From positions 68,223,491 to 68,287,490 of the forward strand of contig CM040124.1 of NCBI GenBank assembly GCA_022559845.1: a stretch of DNA of 64,000 bases, given 5' to 3'. Position 1 is the stretch's first letter, and each line of letters begins with the position of its first letter. Both the position numbers and the translations under genes were made by a program. Positions 33,488 to 44,799 of this stretch are shown here, one piece after another. The notes beneath the pieces were generated by a model. The model saw nothing but the letters and a program-made list of their open reading frames with translations, searched no databases and was not told the origin of the DNA. Source of the DNA: Amorphophallus konjac. Lineage: Eukaryota > Streptophyta > Magnoliopsida > Alismatales > Araceae.

Positions 33488-35377
33488 AAAGTCATGGTCA
33501 ATGAAGACCTTCCGGTTGAACAGATAATTACAGTCTTGACCCCTGCTAGCGGTCAGCCGGCAATCACATTCCATGAACATGAGTTAGCACCTCTACCGGC
33601 AAGAAAATATGCCCTATGTATTACGGTTGATATCAACAAAGTGGCTGCCAGGCAATGTTTGGTAGACACCGGTGCATCTATCAATGTGTTGCCGCCGAAC
33701 ACTCTGAAGCTATGCGGTATCCCTGAAAGCCAGATTCGGCCATCTACTATTACTGTCACGGCATACGACAATACAAAGAAACCCCCTCTGGGTATGATTA
33801 CTCTCAAAGTCAGCTTGGGTCCAGCCACCATTACAGCAGATTTTCACATTCTGGATATGGATCCGACCTTTAATGGCATCTTGGGTCGCCCTTATATTCA
33901 GCAGCTTGACGCAGTGCCCTCTACAAACCATCAGTGCCTCAAGTTTCCGCACAAGGGCCGCATTATCAAGGTGACCAGCGTGCCGATCTTGCCAGAGGAA
34001 GACATTCACGTAGCTTCATCAGTTCCTTCCATATGGCCTGCCAACAAGCCATTATTATCTGTGCTGGACGTTCCCCGTCCACGGCCGATGCTATCTGAGA
34101 CTGTTACCACAGTTGCTATGACACCCCTGCCTTCTAAGGGGAAGAAGAAAAAGAACATGATTAATACCCCCGGCTGGAACATTCTGATAAGAATGGGATA
34201 TCAAGATGGCAAGGGCCTGGGCGCCAAACTCCAGGGCAGGATTAGGCCTTTTAAGCCTCAAAAGATGATTGCACGAGGCGGCTTAGGCTACAAAGCACCG
34301 GGCAAGAATGAAGGAGAGCCGTGGGCCGTTATGACATCCACTTTCAAGCCAGACCGCCAACCGCTCACCTGGACTTTAAAGACACATTTTGTTACTGGTG
34401 GCATTCAGAATAATGAGCAGACTACCGTCATTACTTCATTACTTGATTGTCAAGATGTGCACGCCAGACAGTTTGCTCGTCACATTGCCCCACTAGCTAC
34501 CTACAAAGCCCTGGAGTCTTTAAGGCCAGATAAAAGAAGAAAAATGGGTGATCCAGAATGTGACTGGTACAGGTGGTTTGACATGAATGACATCACAATC
34601 TCTCTGAGCCGCCTGTTCATGCCGACAGATCCAGAGTGGCCGCCGCTGATTCAAGAACTGATTGAAATGCCAGTAGCAATCACAGATAAAAGGCAGATGT
34701 TAAGTGATTACACAGATACTGGGGAGCCAGATGTCCCTTTTGAAGAAGGTTTTTTCGTGGATAGGCTGTGGGCCGGCCTTTTCTCCCTCACTTCTGTGCA
34801 TCCATCTGTGTTGGTTTCTCTCTATTCCCGTTGGTTTGGTCACGTGCCGCGACCACCACCGATTACCATCAACTTGTCTCCCGATTCAATTCAGATTTCC
34901 CTCCCGATTGCTCCCTCGCTCCTCGAGCGATTTTCTAAAATCTCCATCTCGCCCCCGAGTGGGCCATCTTTGATTAAATCTTTCTCAAATCTTGCAATCT
35001 CCACTCCTCCTGCTATTCTCCCTTCACATTGCTTCTTACTGGAAAAAGAAAATAAAAACAAAGGAAAAGCTAAAGATGAAATAAAAAATGCCAAATCTCC
35101 AACACTCCAATCCTCCATTTCTATTGAGGAGACCTCCTATTTTTCTCCCGAGTGCGTCCCAACCCAGGGGCCGCTCTTCCAAGATTCCTTGGTAAGACTC
35201 TTCTCCCCCTCTGGTGAGGGCCCCTCCTCTGTATCACCTCCTGTATCCGCTTTTTCACCTCCTTCCCCTGGTCAAGCTAGTTGTTCCTATTCTTCCTCCT
35301 TTCCTTCTAATAATAAAAATCAGGGGTTAGTTCCACATAAGAAGGCCAAGGGTAAGCAGATTCCCCGAAGATTTTAG
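33488..35377 (+). CDS. Protease with G-patch-like motif, element B
   Basis: Continues the gag frame past the amber codon. Aspartic protease signature CLVDTGASINVLPP near 33660 and the flap/end motif FNGILGRPYIQQLDAVP near 33870. About 100 residues further is a G-patch-like segment, GWNILIRMGYQDGKGLGAKL (34172-34231) followed by a Gly-rich GGLGYKAPGK. A low-complexity Pro/Ser stretch follows and the frame ends at TAG 35375-35377. Protease would cut the polyprotein; G-patch motifs bind RNA or helicases and are known after retroviral betaretrovirus protease. How common one is here in Tat elements I cannot check. Confidence 0.75.
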   Translation, partial: KVMVNEDLPVEQIITVLTPASGQPAITFHEHELAPLPARKYALCITVDINKVAARQCLVDTGASINVLPPNTLKLCGIPESQIRPSTITVTAYDNTKKPPLGMITLKVSLGPATITADFHILDMDPTFNGILGRPYIQQLDAVPSTNHQCLKFPHKGRIIKVTSVPILPEEDIHVASSVPSIWPANKPLLSVLDVPRPRPMLSETVTTVAMTPLPSKGKKKKNMINTPGWNILIRMGYQDGKGLGAKLQGRIRPFKPQKMIARGGLGYKAPGKNEGEPWAVMTSTFKPDRQPLTWTLKTHFVTGGIQNNEQTTVITSLLDCQDVHARQFARHIAPLATYKALESLRPDKRRKMGDPECDWYRWFDMNDITISLSRLFMPTDPEWPPLIQELIEMPVAITDKRQMLSDYTDTGEPDVPFEEGFFVDRLWAGLFSLTSVHPSVLVSLYSRWFGHVPRPPPITINLSPDSIQISLPIAPSLLERFSKISISPPSGPSLIKSFSNLAISTPPAILPSHCFLLEKENKNKGKAKDEIKNAKSPTLQSSISIEETSYFSPECVPTQGPLFQDSLVRLFSPSGEGPSSVSPPVSAFSPPSPGQASCSYSSSFPSNNKNQGLVPHKKAKGKQIPRRF

Positions 35378-35991
35378 TTGGAGTTGGCTGTGAGATGCCA
35401 AGCTTGTTTAGCAATCCCTGAGTTTGTGGAAGAACCGATCATCCTGCCGGAACTAGAATATGAGGATTCTGTTGCTGCTTATGAGGGTTTGGGCGTTTAT
35501 GAAATCATGAATGATGAAGACCCTATTGAAGAGGGGGAAGAAAGTTATGAAGACTATGAGGACGAGGCTGATGCCTTTGCTAGTGGCATGAGACGATTCG
35601 ACGAACCATCAGCCTCTGTAGAAGAGCCAACCAAAGAAATCAATCTGGGTACTGAGGAAGACCCTAGGATTGTCCTCATCAGTAAGAATTTACCGCCCTC
35701 CGAGGAGGAGGCGCTCATTTTGGTTCTGCAAGAATACAAGGACACGTTTGCTTGGAGTTATGAGGATATGCCGGGATTAGACCCTGCGCTCATTGAACAT
35801 CGTCTTACACTTAAGCCAGGGTCTGTCCCGGTCAAACAACGGTTGAGGCGTTTCCACCCTAATATGGCTTTGAAGATGAAAGAAGAGGTCGACAAGCTCC
35901 ATAAGGCTAGATTTGTTAGAGTTGTCCTCTACCCCAATTGGGTGGCTAACATTGTCCCTGTTATGAAGAAAGATGGGAAAGTTCGATTTGT
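35378..35991 (+). pseudogene. N-terminal pol and start of reverse transcriptase, element B
   Basis: Same frame as protease, after the amber codon. An acidic linker (EEGEESYEDYEDEADAF) leads to the RT entry KPGSVPVKQRLRRFHPNMA and VVLYPNWVANIVPVMKKDGK. At 35986-35990 one base is lost within the conserved KVRFCIDFRDLN motif, so the frame runs into TAG at 35993 and RT continues in the next frame. Confidence 0.8.
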
Positions 35992-38421
35992 ATAGACTTC
36001 CGGGACCTCAACCGGGCGTGTCCTAAAGATGACTTCCCCCTCCCTCATATTGATGTTCTGATCGACAACACGGCAGGGTTTGAAACTCTTTCATTTATGG
36101 ATGGCTTTTCAGGTTACAATCAAATTCGTCTGTCTGAGGAGGATCAAGAGAAAACATCATTCACTACACCATGGGGTACATATTGCTATGTGGTTATGCC
36201 CTTTGGACTTAAGAATGCTGGAGCCACCTACCAGAGGGCTATGATGGCTATTTTTCATGACATGATTCATATTTATATTGAGGTGTATGTGGATGACCTG
36301 GTAGTGAAATCTAGGACAAGGATTGAGCACCCTGGGGTTCTGGCCAAGGTTCTACAGAGGTCACGAGAATATCAATTGAAAATGAACCCCAAGAAGTGCG
36401 TATTTGGCGTTTCTTCAGGGAAGTTGCTTGGATTCATTGTCAGTAAGAGGGGAATTGAAGTCGATCCCAACAAGGCGAGAGCCATTAGAGATATGCCTCC
36501 TCCCAAGAATTTGAAGGAAGTTCGAGGATTAATCGGGAGGTTGCAGTTCATTCGCCGCTTCGTCTCCCAGCACTCACAAAGATGTAGGCCGTTTTATGAG
36601 CTCACCAAGCCGGGAGTCAAGTTTAATTGGGATGACAAGTATCAGGCAGCCTTTGACGGATTGAAGGATTATTTGGCCAATCCACCTGTCCTGAGGCCGC
36701 CAATTCCAGGCAAACCACTTATTCTGTATGTTTCAGTCCTGGATGACTCTGTAGGTGCTGTCTTAGCTCAAGTGGATGAAGAAAGTAAGGAAAGGGCAGC
36801 ATACTACTTATCTAAACTTCTCAACCCCTGTGAGCAGAGGTACTCAGCCATGGAGAAGACTTGTGCAGCTTTGGTTTGGGTAGTTCAGAAATTAAAACAT
36901 TATTTTCTAGCTCACGAGGTTCACCTCATTGCACGCATGAATCCAATCAAATTCCTCCTTGAAAAATCTGTCCTCACTGATCGATTAGCACGCTGGCAAA
37001 GCTTCCTCTCCCAGTTTGATATCACTTACATTCAACAAAAAGCTATCAAAGGTTATGCCATCGCCGAACATCTTGCTCATCACCCTCTACCTCATTTTGA
37101 TCCTGTTAATTCTGAGTTCCCAGATGAAGAATTAATGTCCATTAATCAACCCCTTGATCCTATGTGGACGTTACACTTTGATGGAGCTCTTAATTCTCAA
37201 GGAAGAGGGATCGGCATGGTTCTTTTAACACCTGAAGGGGTCACCATTCCATTTGCTGCTCGGCTCACTTTCCCCGTCACCAACAATATAGCCGAGTATG
37301 AAGCTCTTTTGGCCAGTCTGCAAACCGCTCATCGATATGGTGTCACTCACTTGCGGATTGTCGGTGATAGTCAGCTCATTTTGCGCCAGGTGTTGGTCAA
37401 GTGCCGCACTATCAATCCTAAGCTTAAACCCTACCAGGAACTCGCTTCAGCTTATGCCAAACTCTTTACCAAGTTAATCTTCGTTCACGTACCTCGCAGT
37501 CAGAACATTCTAGCTGATGCTCTTGCTTCTTTAGCTTCTGCCTTAGTCTTCCCCCCTGAGCGTGATTTCCATGTCCCTCTGATTCATCAGCGTGACACTC
37601 CAGCTATTAAGGACCGTGCTTTCCTTGATATTAGGGATCAGGTGCTCGAGAAGGCCAAGCAGAAAGAAACTCTTAAAGGCAAAGAGGTCATGCTTTTGGA
37701 CTGGGAAGAAGAGTTGGCTGACGAAGAGAAGCCTTGGTATTATGAGATTGCCAGATACTGTAATGATCAGTCTTATCCCGAGGAAGCCACAGCAGAAGAA
37801 AAGAAAGCAATTAGAAGAGTGGCTCAACGTTATACTTTGGTTGGAGGTGTGCTCTACAGAAGAGGGCTCACCGGTGTTTTATTGAGATGCCTCGATGATG
37901 ATGAATCTTGGAAAGTCGTGGAAGAGGCGCATTCTGGTGTGTGTGGTGGTCATGTGAACAGCCAGATGCTAGCTAAGAAAATCCTTAGGCTAGGTTTCTA
38001 TTGGCCAACTCTGGAAGAGGATTGCTCTATCTATGTTCGTAGGTGTGTTAAGTGCCAACTGCACGCCGACAAGATTCATTCTCCTGCTTCTTCACTCCAT
38101 CCTACGTCCTCCCCATGGCCTTTTTCCATGTGGGCTTTTGACATCATTGGACCTCTTGGTGACTCGAACCTCCTGACCAAGCAAAAATCATTCATTCTCA
38201 CGGCAACGGAGTACTTCACCAAGTGGGCGGAAGCAGAAGCTTACGTGGAAATTAAAGCATCAACCGTCTGCAAATTCATCATGAAGAACATCATCACGAG
38301 GTTTGGCATCCCGAGCACCATCGTCACCGACAATGGACCTCAATTTATCTCTCAAGATCTCAAGGATCTCTGCAACAGGTATAGCATTGCATTGCATCAT
38401 TCTTCTCCCTATTATCCGTAG
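35989..38421 (+). pseudogene. RT - RNase H - archaeal-type RNase H - integrase, element B
   Basis: Open from the frameshift to TAG 38419-38421. Visible in order: RT (FSGYNQIRLSEEDQEKTSF, VMPFGLKNAGATYQ, catalytic VYVDDLVVKS near 36285); a gypsy RNase H region with a weak catalytic core (LILYVSVLDDSVGAVLAQ); a second, archaeal-type RNase H (LHFDGALNSQGRGIG near 37150, AEYEALLASL, VGDSQLI), known from Tat elements; integrase zinc finger (HSGVCGGHVNSQ...CVKCQLHA) and first two catalytic Asp (WAFDIIGP, TDNGPQF). The amber stop lies just before the third catalytic residue, Glu of NGQAEATN. Confidence 0.85.
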
Positions 38422-38994
38422 GGCAATGGCCAAGCAGAGGCAACTAACAAAACTTTGATCAAGATCGTTAAAAAGACATGTGAGGCTAATAAATTTTCGG
38501 ACTGGCCAGACAAGCTGGTTGAAGCTCTTTGGGCCTACCGTACTTCCATTCGCACTCCCACTGGGCAAATCCCTTTCGCCCTCACTTATGGGATGGAGGC
38601 AGTAGTCCCTTATGAGATTCTTATTCCCTCTCTGCGAGTACAATTGGATGAGGAACTTTCTATTGATGAACGTCGTGATTCACTCCTTGCCCAATTGGAA
38701 CTCCTAGATGAGAAGCGTCTGGTCACCGCTGAGCATGCGCGCGTTTATCAAAATAGGCTCTCACGTTTTTACCAAAAGAAAGTAATTGAGAGAAAATTTA
38801 AAGTCGGTGAAATGGTAATCAAGAGAATTTTTGTTAAGCCGGGTGGCCCCCGTTCAAAACTCCAACCAAATTGGGAGGGACCGTTCGTTATAAAAGAAGT
38901 TTTTCCTGGCAATGCTTATAAATTAACTAATGCTGAAGGTGAAGAGTTAACTCACCCTTGGAACGGTTTATATCTTAAGAAATACTACCCCTGA
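38422..38994 (+). pseudogene. Integrase C-terminal part, element B
   Basis: Same frame as the preceding segment after TAG. Contains the catalytic Glu (GNGQAEATNKTL), AYRTSIRTPTGQIPFALTYG and a C-terminal domain ending NWEGPFVIKEVFPGNAYKL, close to the usual pol end for Tat elements. There is no chromodomain, as expected for this lineage. Stop TGA at 38992. Confidence 0.85.
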
Positions 38995-40523
38995 TTTTCA
39001 AAAGTCCAAAATCCACAAAAAAAAATGAATTTTTTCCAAAAATCCCACAAAAAAAATGAATATTTTCCAAATCCAAAAAAATTAGAATATTCACAAAAAA
39101 AAAATAGAAACTAAAAATAAACAAACAGGCTTTCAAAACTTTGTCATGGCACACAAAAGATCAAGGCCTGAAAGGTCAAAATTCAGAATTCATTTATCAG
39201 TCTTGGTAACTTAAAATGGGGTTGACACCCGCACACACCACACGCTTTATTCTTGAGATCAAGCAGTGCAAAATCCGACGGAAAGTCAAAAACCTGACTA
39301 AAAGTGAAAGACAATACCCGTTCTTTTCTTATTCGGCCCATAAGGGAGGAAGGGAGACCTCGAGGCAGATGCGCCGAGCCTGTCCGCCGCCCTAGTAGGT
39401 GGAAGTCAAGGCCCAAAAGGAAGCAAACGCCACAAAGCCCAAGTACAATTAGGTTTATTTTTCATCAATGCAAATCAATTCCCAAGTGAAAGTCAAGTTA
39501 TGAAAAGAAAAGCATGTCAAGAGGGCAAAGTCCCCGCAAGGAAAACCTTGGGCGTATGCGTGCATTATAAACGGGCAAAAAGGCAATAAATTTCCTACGC
39601 CAAAGACCGAACCCCAACAGGCATAGGGCAGGGGAGGTAACTTTACTTTGAGCATCCCAGAACCCCTTATGGGCTTCCCTTATATTTTCTTCCATCCTTT
39701 CTATGTGGTAAAGTCGCGAACTGGCAGGATGGTCAAGACGAACTTAAGAAATTGCACTGTGTGAAATCCCGAATATAAGTCAACTTTGAGCACGTCGACT
39801 CCCTTTTAATTATTCAAGAAAGATTAATGAATCCTAGATGGTGACCGTGTAGGGCCCGCGATCTGGATAGCCTTGACAATCTTGTTTGAAGTTTCATATA
39901 ATTCACGCCTTTCATTAAGGCGTTTTTAATTTAATTCACGCCCTTGAGAGGGTCGTCTTTATAAAATTAACGCCCTTGTTCAGGTCGTCTTTTCGTCAAA
40001 TTCCAAAATCCTTTCAAAAGTGCACGCCGTCTGCGAGGGCGTCTTTCACTTGAGTCACGACCTAATCTAAGGCGCATTTTTCAGAAAAATAACAAAAAAA
40101 ATATAAATGATGCATTCTTCATTCACATGCTTGCATTTTTGCATGTGCATATTTTGATTTATTGTTTGCATATGTGTGCTTGCATGATGCATCTCCCCTT
40201 TATTGGTTATTTCACTTTACCTTATTTGATTAAAGGCTTGGCCCCTTGACCCGTCATTAAGGTCAGAATATTGCCACCCCTTGCTCATTGGGCAAGGGGC
40301 CAAGTCGAACAGATGAATTAACCTATTTTATTCAAGAGAAAACCGCAGCTGCAGATACAGGGCAAAAGCAAAGTAAACACGAAGGACGTGAAAAGAAAAG
40401 TACACAAACACAAGTCCACAACCACACAAGTGCTCAGGTAACAAAAGCTCAAATCTCATATATATATATATCATCATGTCTATCATGTACAGGTGTGAGG
40501 GTGGAGGAGTACAAGTAAGTCTC
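38995..40523. other. Post-pol non-coding region of B with hairpins
   Basis: A-rich repeat at 38998-39110, then sequence alignable with A around 10600. Five to six ACGCC/GGCGT-type hairpins at 39902-40075. No gene seen. Confidence 0.65.
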
Positions 40524-43500
40524 TCAGCTCTCGCCTCCACTCTCCTCTACTCTCCTACTCTCAACCTCCTCCTCACCGTCCCGAGCTGGTGCTGGTGGAG
40601 GAGGCATGGGCCCCCGTGAAGAAGCTGGAACTCGAGCCTGGCCCCCTGCCTCACTCCTCTCTCGAAGAGAAGAACCCGCAACAAAAGTGGAGCTAGTAAA
40701 GGAGTACCCTGCAGCCCGTGCTCGCTCACGTCCTCGCTGAAGACGCTCCTCGGATACTCGTAGCCGCTCCTGAGAAAGGATCAACTGAGTCCTCGAGTCG
40801 GCTATCTCTCGCTCACGTACTGCCACCTGCTCAAGGAACCGGGCACGCTCCGCCTGCTGAAGCTCCTGGAACTGGGCACGCTCCGCCTGCTGAAGCTCAA
40901 GGAACAGGGCACGCTCCATCTGGTGCTCCTCTCGCTCTCGGGCACGCTCTCGCCTCTCCATCTCAAGAGCCACCCGCAGCTCGGCCACGTCCTGAGGAAG
41001 CTCCTCTCGTCGCCTCTGGGACCTCTCAAGCTCTGCGATCCGCTGGTCACGGATCGCCAACTCGGTACGTACCGCCCGAAGCTGAGCCACCTGCAAAAGG
41101 GTAAGCAAATCATCAATTCCACAATAAATGCAATAATTCAATAATTTAACGATGCATGATTGAATTACTCACCTGTGAGCTCGACGCTCGGAAGCCCTCG
41201 TCTACGCAAACAAGAGCAGCTCGAAGCTCTTCGGTCTGTAAGAATGAATTTTTATCAGTACACAATGCTATATTTAATCAATAATTGAACTGACTGAGTT
41301 TGAGTTCAGAATTTACCCGTGAAGCAAGGTCACGCTCCGCTGCCTCGGCTCGTGCAACTGCTCCAGCCAGCTGCTCTGATAGCGCGGTCACCTCTGCGCT
41401 AGGTCCCCTCGAGCTGGAGGCCTCCCCTGGATCTCTCCTCACTATTCCCTGCTGGGCACGCTGCATTCATTAAGATCGTCAGTGGCTAATCATCAATAAT
41501 TCAACAAAAAGTTTCATTTGCATATAGAAGTAATTTAAACACTCACCAGGGTCTCTAGGTCTGCACGCGTGGTAGCTAGCTGGTCCTCCAGGCTGTGTAG
41601 GTGGGCCTGGGCGTCTATCGCCACTATGTCCCTCGCATCCTGCATCCACTACATGTTAGTTGCATGATAGAAATATAAGCATTTGCATTCAATTTAGAAA
41701 TAAGTGCATTCATACATACCCCTAAGACCCTCATCTGGGGTCGACCGGCGTGTACCTCCCAGTAGCGCCGGAGGTACTCGGAGCTGTCAGTCGCGTGGGA
41801 GACAACTCTGGTCCCGCCACGCTGCCAGTCGGCGTACTGCTCCTCGAAACGTACCCGCCAGTCAGTCGTCTTGGTGCGACCGCGGGTCTTCTTTCCTATG
41901 CCTCGAGGCTCTCCGACCTCGATCCACTCCTGGGGCAGGCCCAGGGTCCTCATCACCAACCGAAGCCGTAACGGCTCGATCTCGCTCAGGCAATGCAGCC
42001 ATAGCTCGCGCCCGAAGCGAGGTCGTCCCGATACGACCCAAGGTTGGCCCTCATCTGTCATATCCTCGTAGGGCCTCCACCGCACCTGCATTCATACATA
42101 TCATTATCATTTCATCACAATCAATTCAAAAGAAATGCATACCATTCATTCATACATACCAGCGAGGGAGGGAAGTCGCGGAACTCTCTCCGTAGGACCC
42201 ACAACTCGTAGTCGAGCGGGGCACCGAAGACGACCGGTAACCAGCGTCGCGCCAGAGGGAAGGATCCCTCAGCTCCGGGCCGTGGGTCAACGCGCCCCAT
42301 CGGCATGTATAGGTGGCTCCACACCTGCATCCATACATTGCATTAGTAAGGCATTCACATGCATCATAATAAGAAGAGAAAAATAAAAGAAAAAAGATAT
42401 GAAAATGAGAAAATTGCACACCTGAAGAAAAGGTGAGAAGCCACTGACGGTCGTCTCTCGCCCCGTCCCCGTGGACAAATCAGCCATCAAATGCGCCAGC
42501 AGCGCTGCACCCCAAGCGTAAGTGCCAACGGTCTCCAGGTCCTCCAGGATGCCCAAGAAGCGGCAGTTGATGACGTCGGCTTTCGTCCCCAGCAATAATC
42601 TACCGAGCAGCAGCAGCAAGAATCTCCTCAGGTCTCGATCCGCTCTCTCACGGTCAGTCGGGTCCTGGCAGCATGCCGCTCTCACCCCGTCGGTCAGCCT
42701 CTGTGTGAACTCACCTAGGGTCTCCCCTGACCTGTGCCTGGCATCCCCCAAACCCATCACCATGGTCAGGTCCGTACGGAAGATGGTCCTACACTCACTC
42801 GGCACCATGTAAACCATATCTAGCCCCAGTAACCTCTGGGCCATCTCCGTGTAGTCAGGGTAGGTGAACCCACTCACAGCCTCACCATCCACCCTCAACC
42901 CCGTGATCCTAGCCACATCCTCTAGGGTAGGAACCATATGCCCCCAGGGCATCAGGAAAGTCCGGCTCACCCTATCCCAATGCTCACGCAGAACCTGGAT
43001 AAGTGCTAGGTCGGGTCTAAATGGCTCGATGGATAGGAAGGCCCCAAACCCCATAGCGTCTACCCTAACCCTCTGGAAGTCGGGGAGACCCTGGTATGCT
43101 GCCCAGACCATGACCCATGAGATGCGGGTCCTCATCAGCCCCTGCATGCATTAAAAGAAAGAATTTTGCTTAATGGTTTGATTAATCATGTATAATTGCA
43201 TTTGGTTTTGCTTGAGCATGTTTTGGAAGTCACGCCCTTCCTAAGGCCGTTTCTTAGTGATTTCACGCCCTTAAAAGGGGGCGTTTTATATTTAAGTAAC
43301 GCCCTGTCTGAGGGCGTTTTTCATTTTTGCAACGCCGCTGTACAGGGCGTGAGCATGTGGTTAATTTCTAAAATCCTAAAAATGTTTTCAAATCACGCCG
43401 TCGGCTGGGGCGTTTTATTTTGAGGACCGTTCAGTTCAATTGGAGAGTTTTTGAAGAGACGCCCTCTGGTTTGGGCGTTTCTTGGTGAATAACGCCCTGG

Positions 43501-44131
43501 TGAGGGGCGTGGCTTTCATGATTTTTAGACAATTTAAATAAAAATGACAGCATGCGAAATAATTAATGAAAACATTTAATGGGCATGGAATTAATGGAAA
43601 ATCATAATTTTTGAAGAAACGACATGCTGCAGGGCGTTTTTCATGGAGGTTAATTGATTTTCAGAAAATAAAATAAATTTACGCCCTTGGTCAGGGCGTT
43701 TCATTTGTGATTAACGCCCCCGTGGGAGGCGTGTCTTTTCTGAGTTGCAGATTTTGCCCCCGAGGGCTATGAAAAATCAGGAAAAATTTAAATAAAATAA
43801 AAAAAATTGGAATTGGGGTGGGGGAACCTACCTTCTTGTGCTTCTGGGGCTGTGGCCGAGGCAATGGCCGCCTGGGCCGCCGGATTTGACCCCGGGGAGC
43901 GATCGCCGCCGCGGGCGGTGGTCCCTCATCTTCCTCTCCTTCTTCTCCTTCTTCTTCTTCGTCTTCTCCTCCTTCTGTTGCTCCTTCTTCACTGGCTCCG
44001 TCGCCGCCGCCGACCACCGCCGGTTCTTCAACCGCGACGATGGCGAGCTCCTCCACGGCGGGTTCTTCTTGGGCATGGGCGGCGTCGAGGTCAACGACCT
44101 CTGGGGCGCTCACCCTCTGGCGTTTGGCCAT
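40524..44131 (-). CDS. Antisense gene 1 of B: PMD plus coiled-coil protein, 8 exons
   Basis: Complement of exons 43832-44131, 42422-43141, 42160-42324, 41720-42085, 41547-41639, 41317-41460, 41173-41235, 40524-41090. Each border is GT-AG, every intron is phase 0, and the frame is open for 805 codons. Exon 1 is acidic with a basic end (RPRRPLPRPQPQKHKK). Exons 2-4 (about residues 101-517) are a plant mobile domain: VMVWAAYQGLPDFQRVRVD, GHMVPTLEDVARITGLRV, WLHCLSEIEPLRLRLVMRTL. Exons 5-8 form a coiled coil with a repeated ELQQAERA unit and a Ser/Gly/Pro tail. PMD proteins MAIN/MAIL1 of Arabidopsis act in transposon silencing and gene expression; the role here is unknown. Leader is CT-rich with a telo-box (AAACCCTAA, 44215-44223). 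Best alternative: a passively carried host gene. Confidence 0.85.
43231..43734. repeat. Ten ACGCCC hairpins in intron 1 of antisense gene 1
   Basis: Units start near 43232, 43265, 43298, 43331, 43396, 43459, 43491, 43619, 43681 and 43713; e.g. ACGCCCTGTCTGAGGGCGT at 43299 and ACGCCCTTGGTCAGGGCGT at 43681. Spacing is irregular (about 30-130 bp). None extends into the flanking exons. Confidence 0.85.
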
Positions 44132-44291
44132 GGTCAGGGCTGGGGGGAATGAGAGATTGAGAGAGTGAGAGAAGAGAACGAGAGAGGGAGATCGGAGGAT
44201 GGGTGGTCTCGGTTAGGGTTTGCAGAAGGGGGAAGAAAAAAAAACGGAAGGAAGAAGAAAGGGGCCGATGACCTTTGGGTTTCGAAAAGAA

Positions 44292-44700
44292 GACACGCCC
44301 CTAAGCAAGGCGTTTTTAACGGAATTCACGCCCAGGAGTTGGGCGTTTCATAAAATAAAATGACGTTGATTAAGGCGTTAATTTGTTTTGCATGGGGAAT
44401 AATAACCGTCGTCAGACGCATTGAATGGGCGTTGATTGATGTGATGAAAGTCATCATGGCTGGTTTAGAGTCACGCCTCAGTGGGGGGCGTGTTATTGTT
44501 AAGAAGTGACTAAGGAAAAGGCGTTACTTTTGATGATTCAACGATTATATTCTTTGGGGTTTGAACCTATTCACGCCTTGTTTGAAGTCGTTATTTAAGT
44601 CACGCCTACTGTACAGACGTTAACTGTGGAGGATGGGCCGATTGAAGCGCCTTGAGGTAAGGCGTTCCTTCTTGAATTCACGCCCTATGTTGAGGCGTTA
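44292..44700. repeat. ACGCCC hairpin array upstream of antisense gene 1
   Basis: About nine units between the 3' end of antisense gene 2 (44800) and the leader of gene 1, e.g. ACGCCCCTAAGCAAGGCGT at 44293, ACGCCCAGGAGTTGGGCGT at 44328, ACGCCCTATGTTGAGGCGT at 44680. The array occupies the promoter-side region of gene 1. Confidence 0.82.
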
Positions 44701-44799
44701 TTTGCAACAGAAACACAGGTTTTGGATGATTTTGATCATAATCACAGTAATATTGGCCCAATCAGAAAGCAATCTTTATTATTCGAAAGAATTCAATGA

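Noticed and set aside
35989..35995. Programmed frameshift or Ogre-type intron as explanation of the pol frame change in B
   Set aside because: The change lies within the conserved RT motif around CIDFRDLN and is explained by loss of one T; the known Ogre intron lies upstream of RT and would not split this motif.
43807..44160. Plus-strand frames of 117 and 104 codons rich in Leu or Arg
   Set aside because: They are the complement of exon 1 of antisense gene 1, biased because that exon is acidic and GC-rich.
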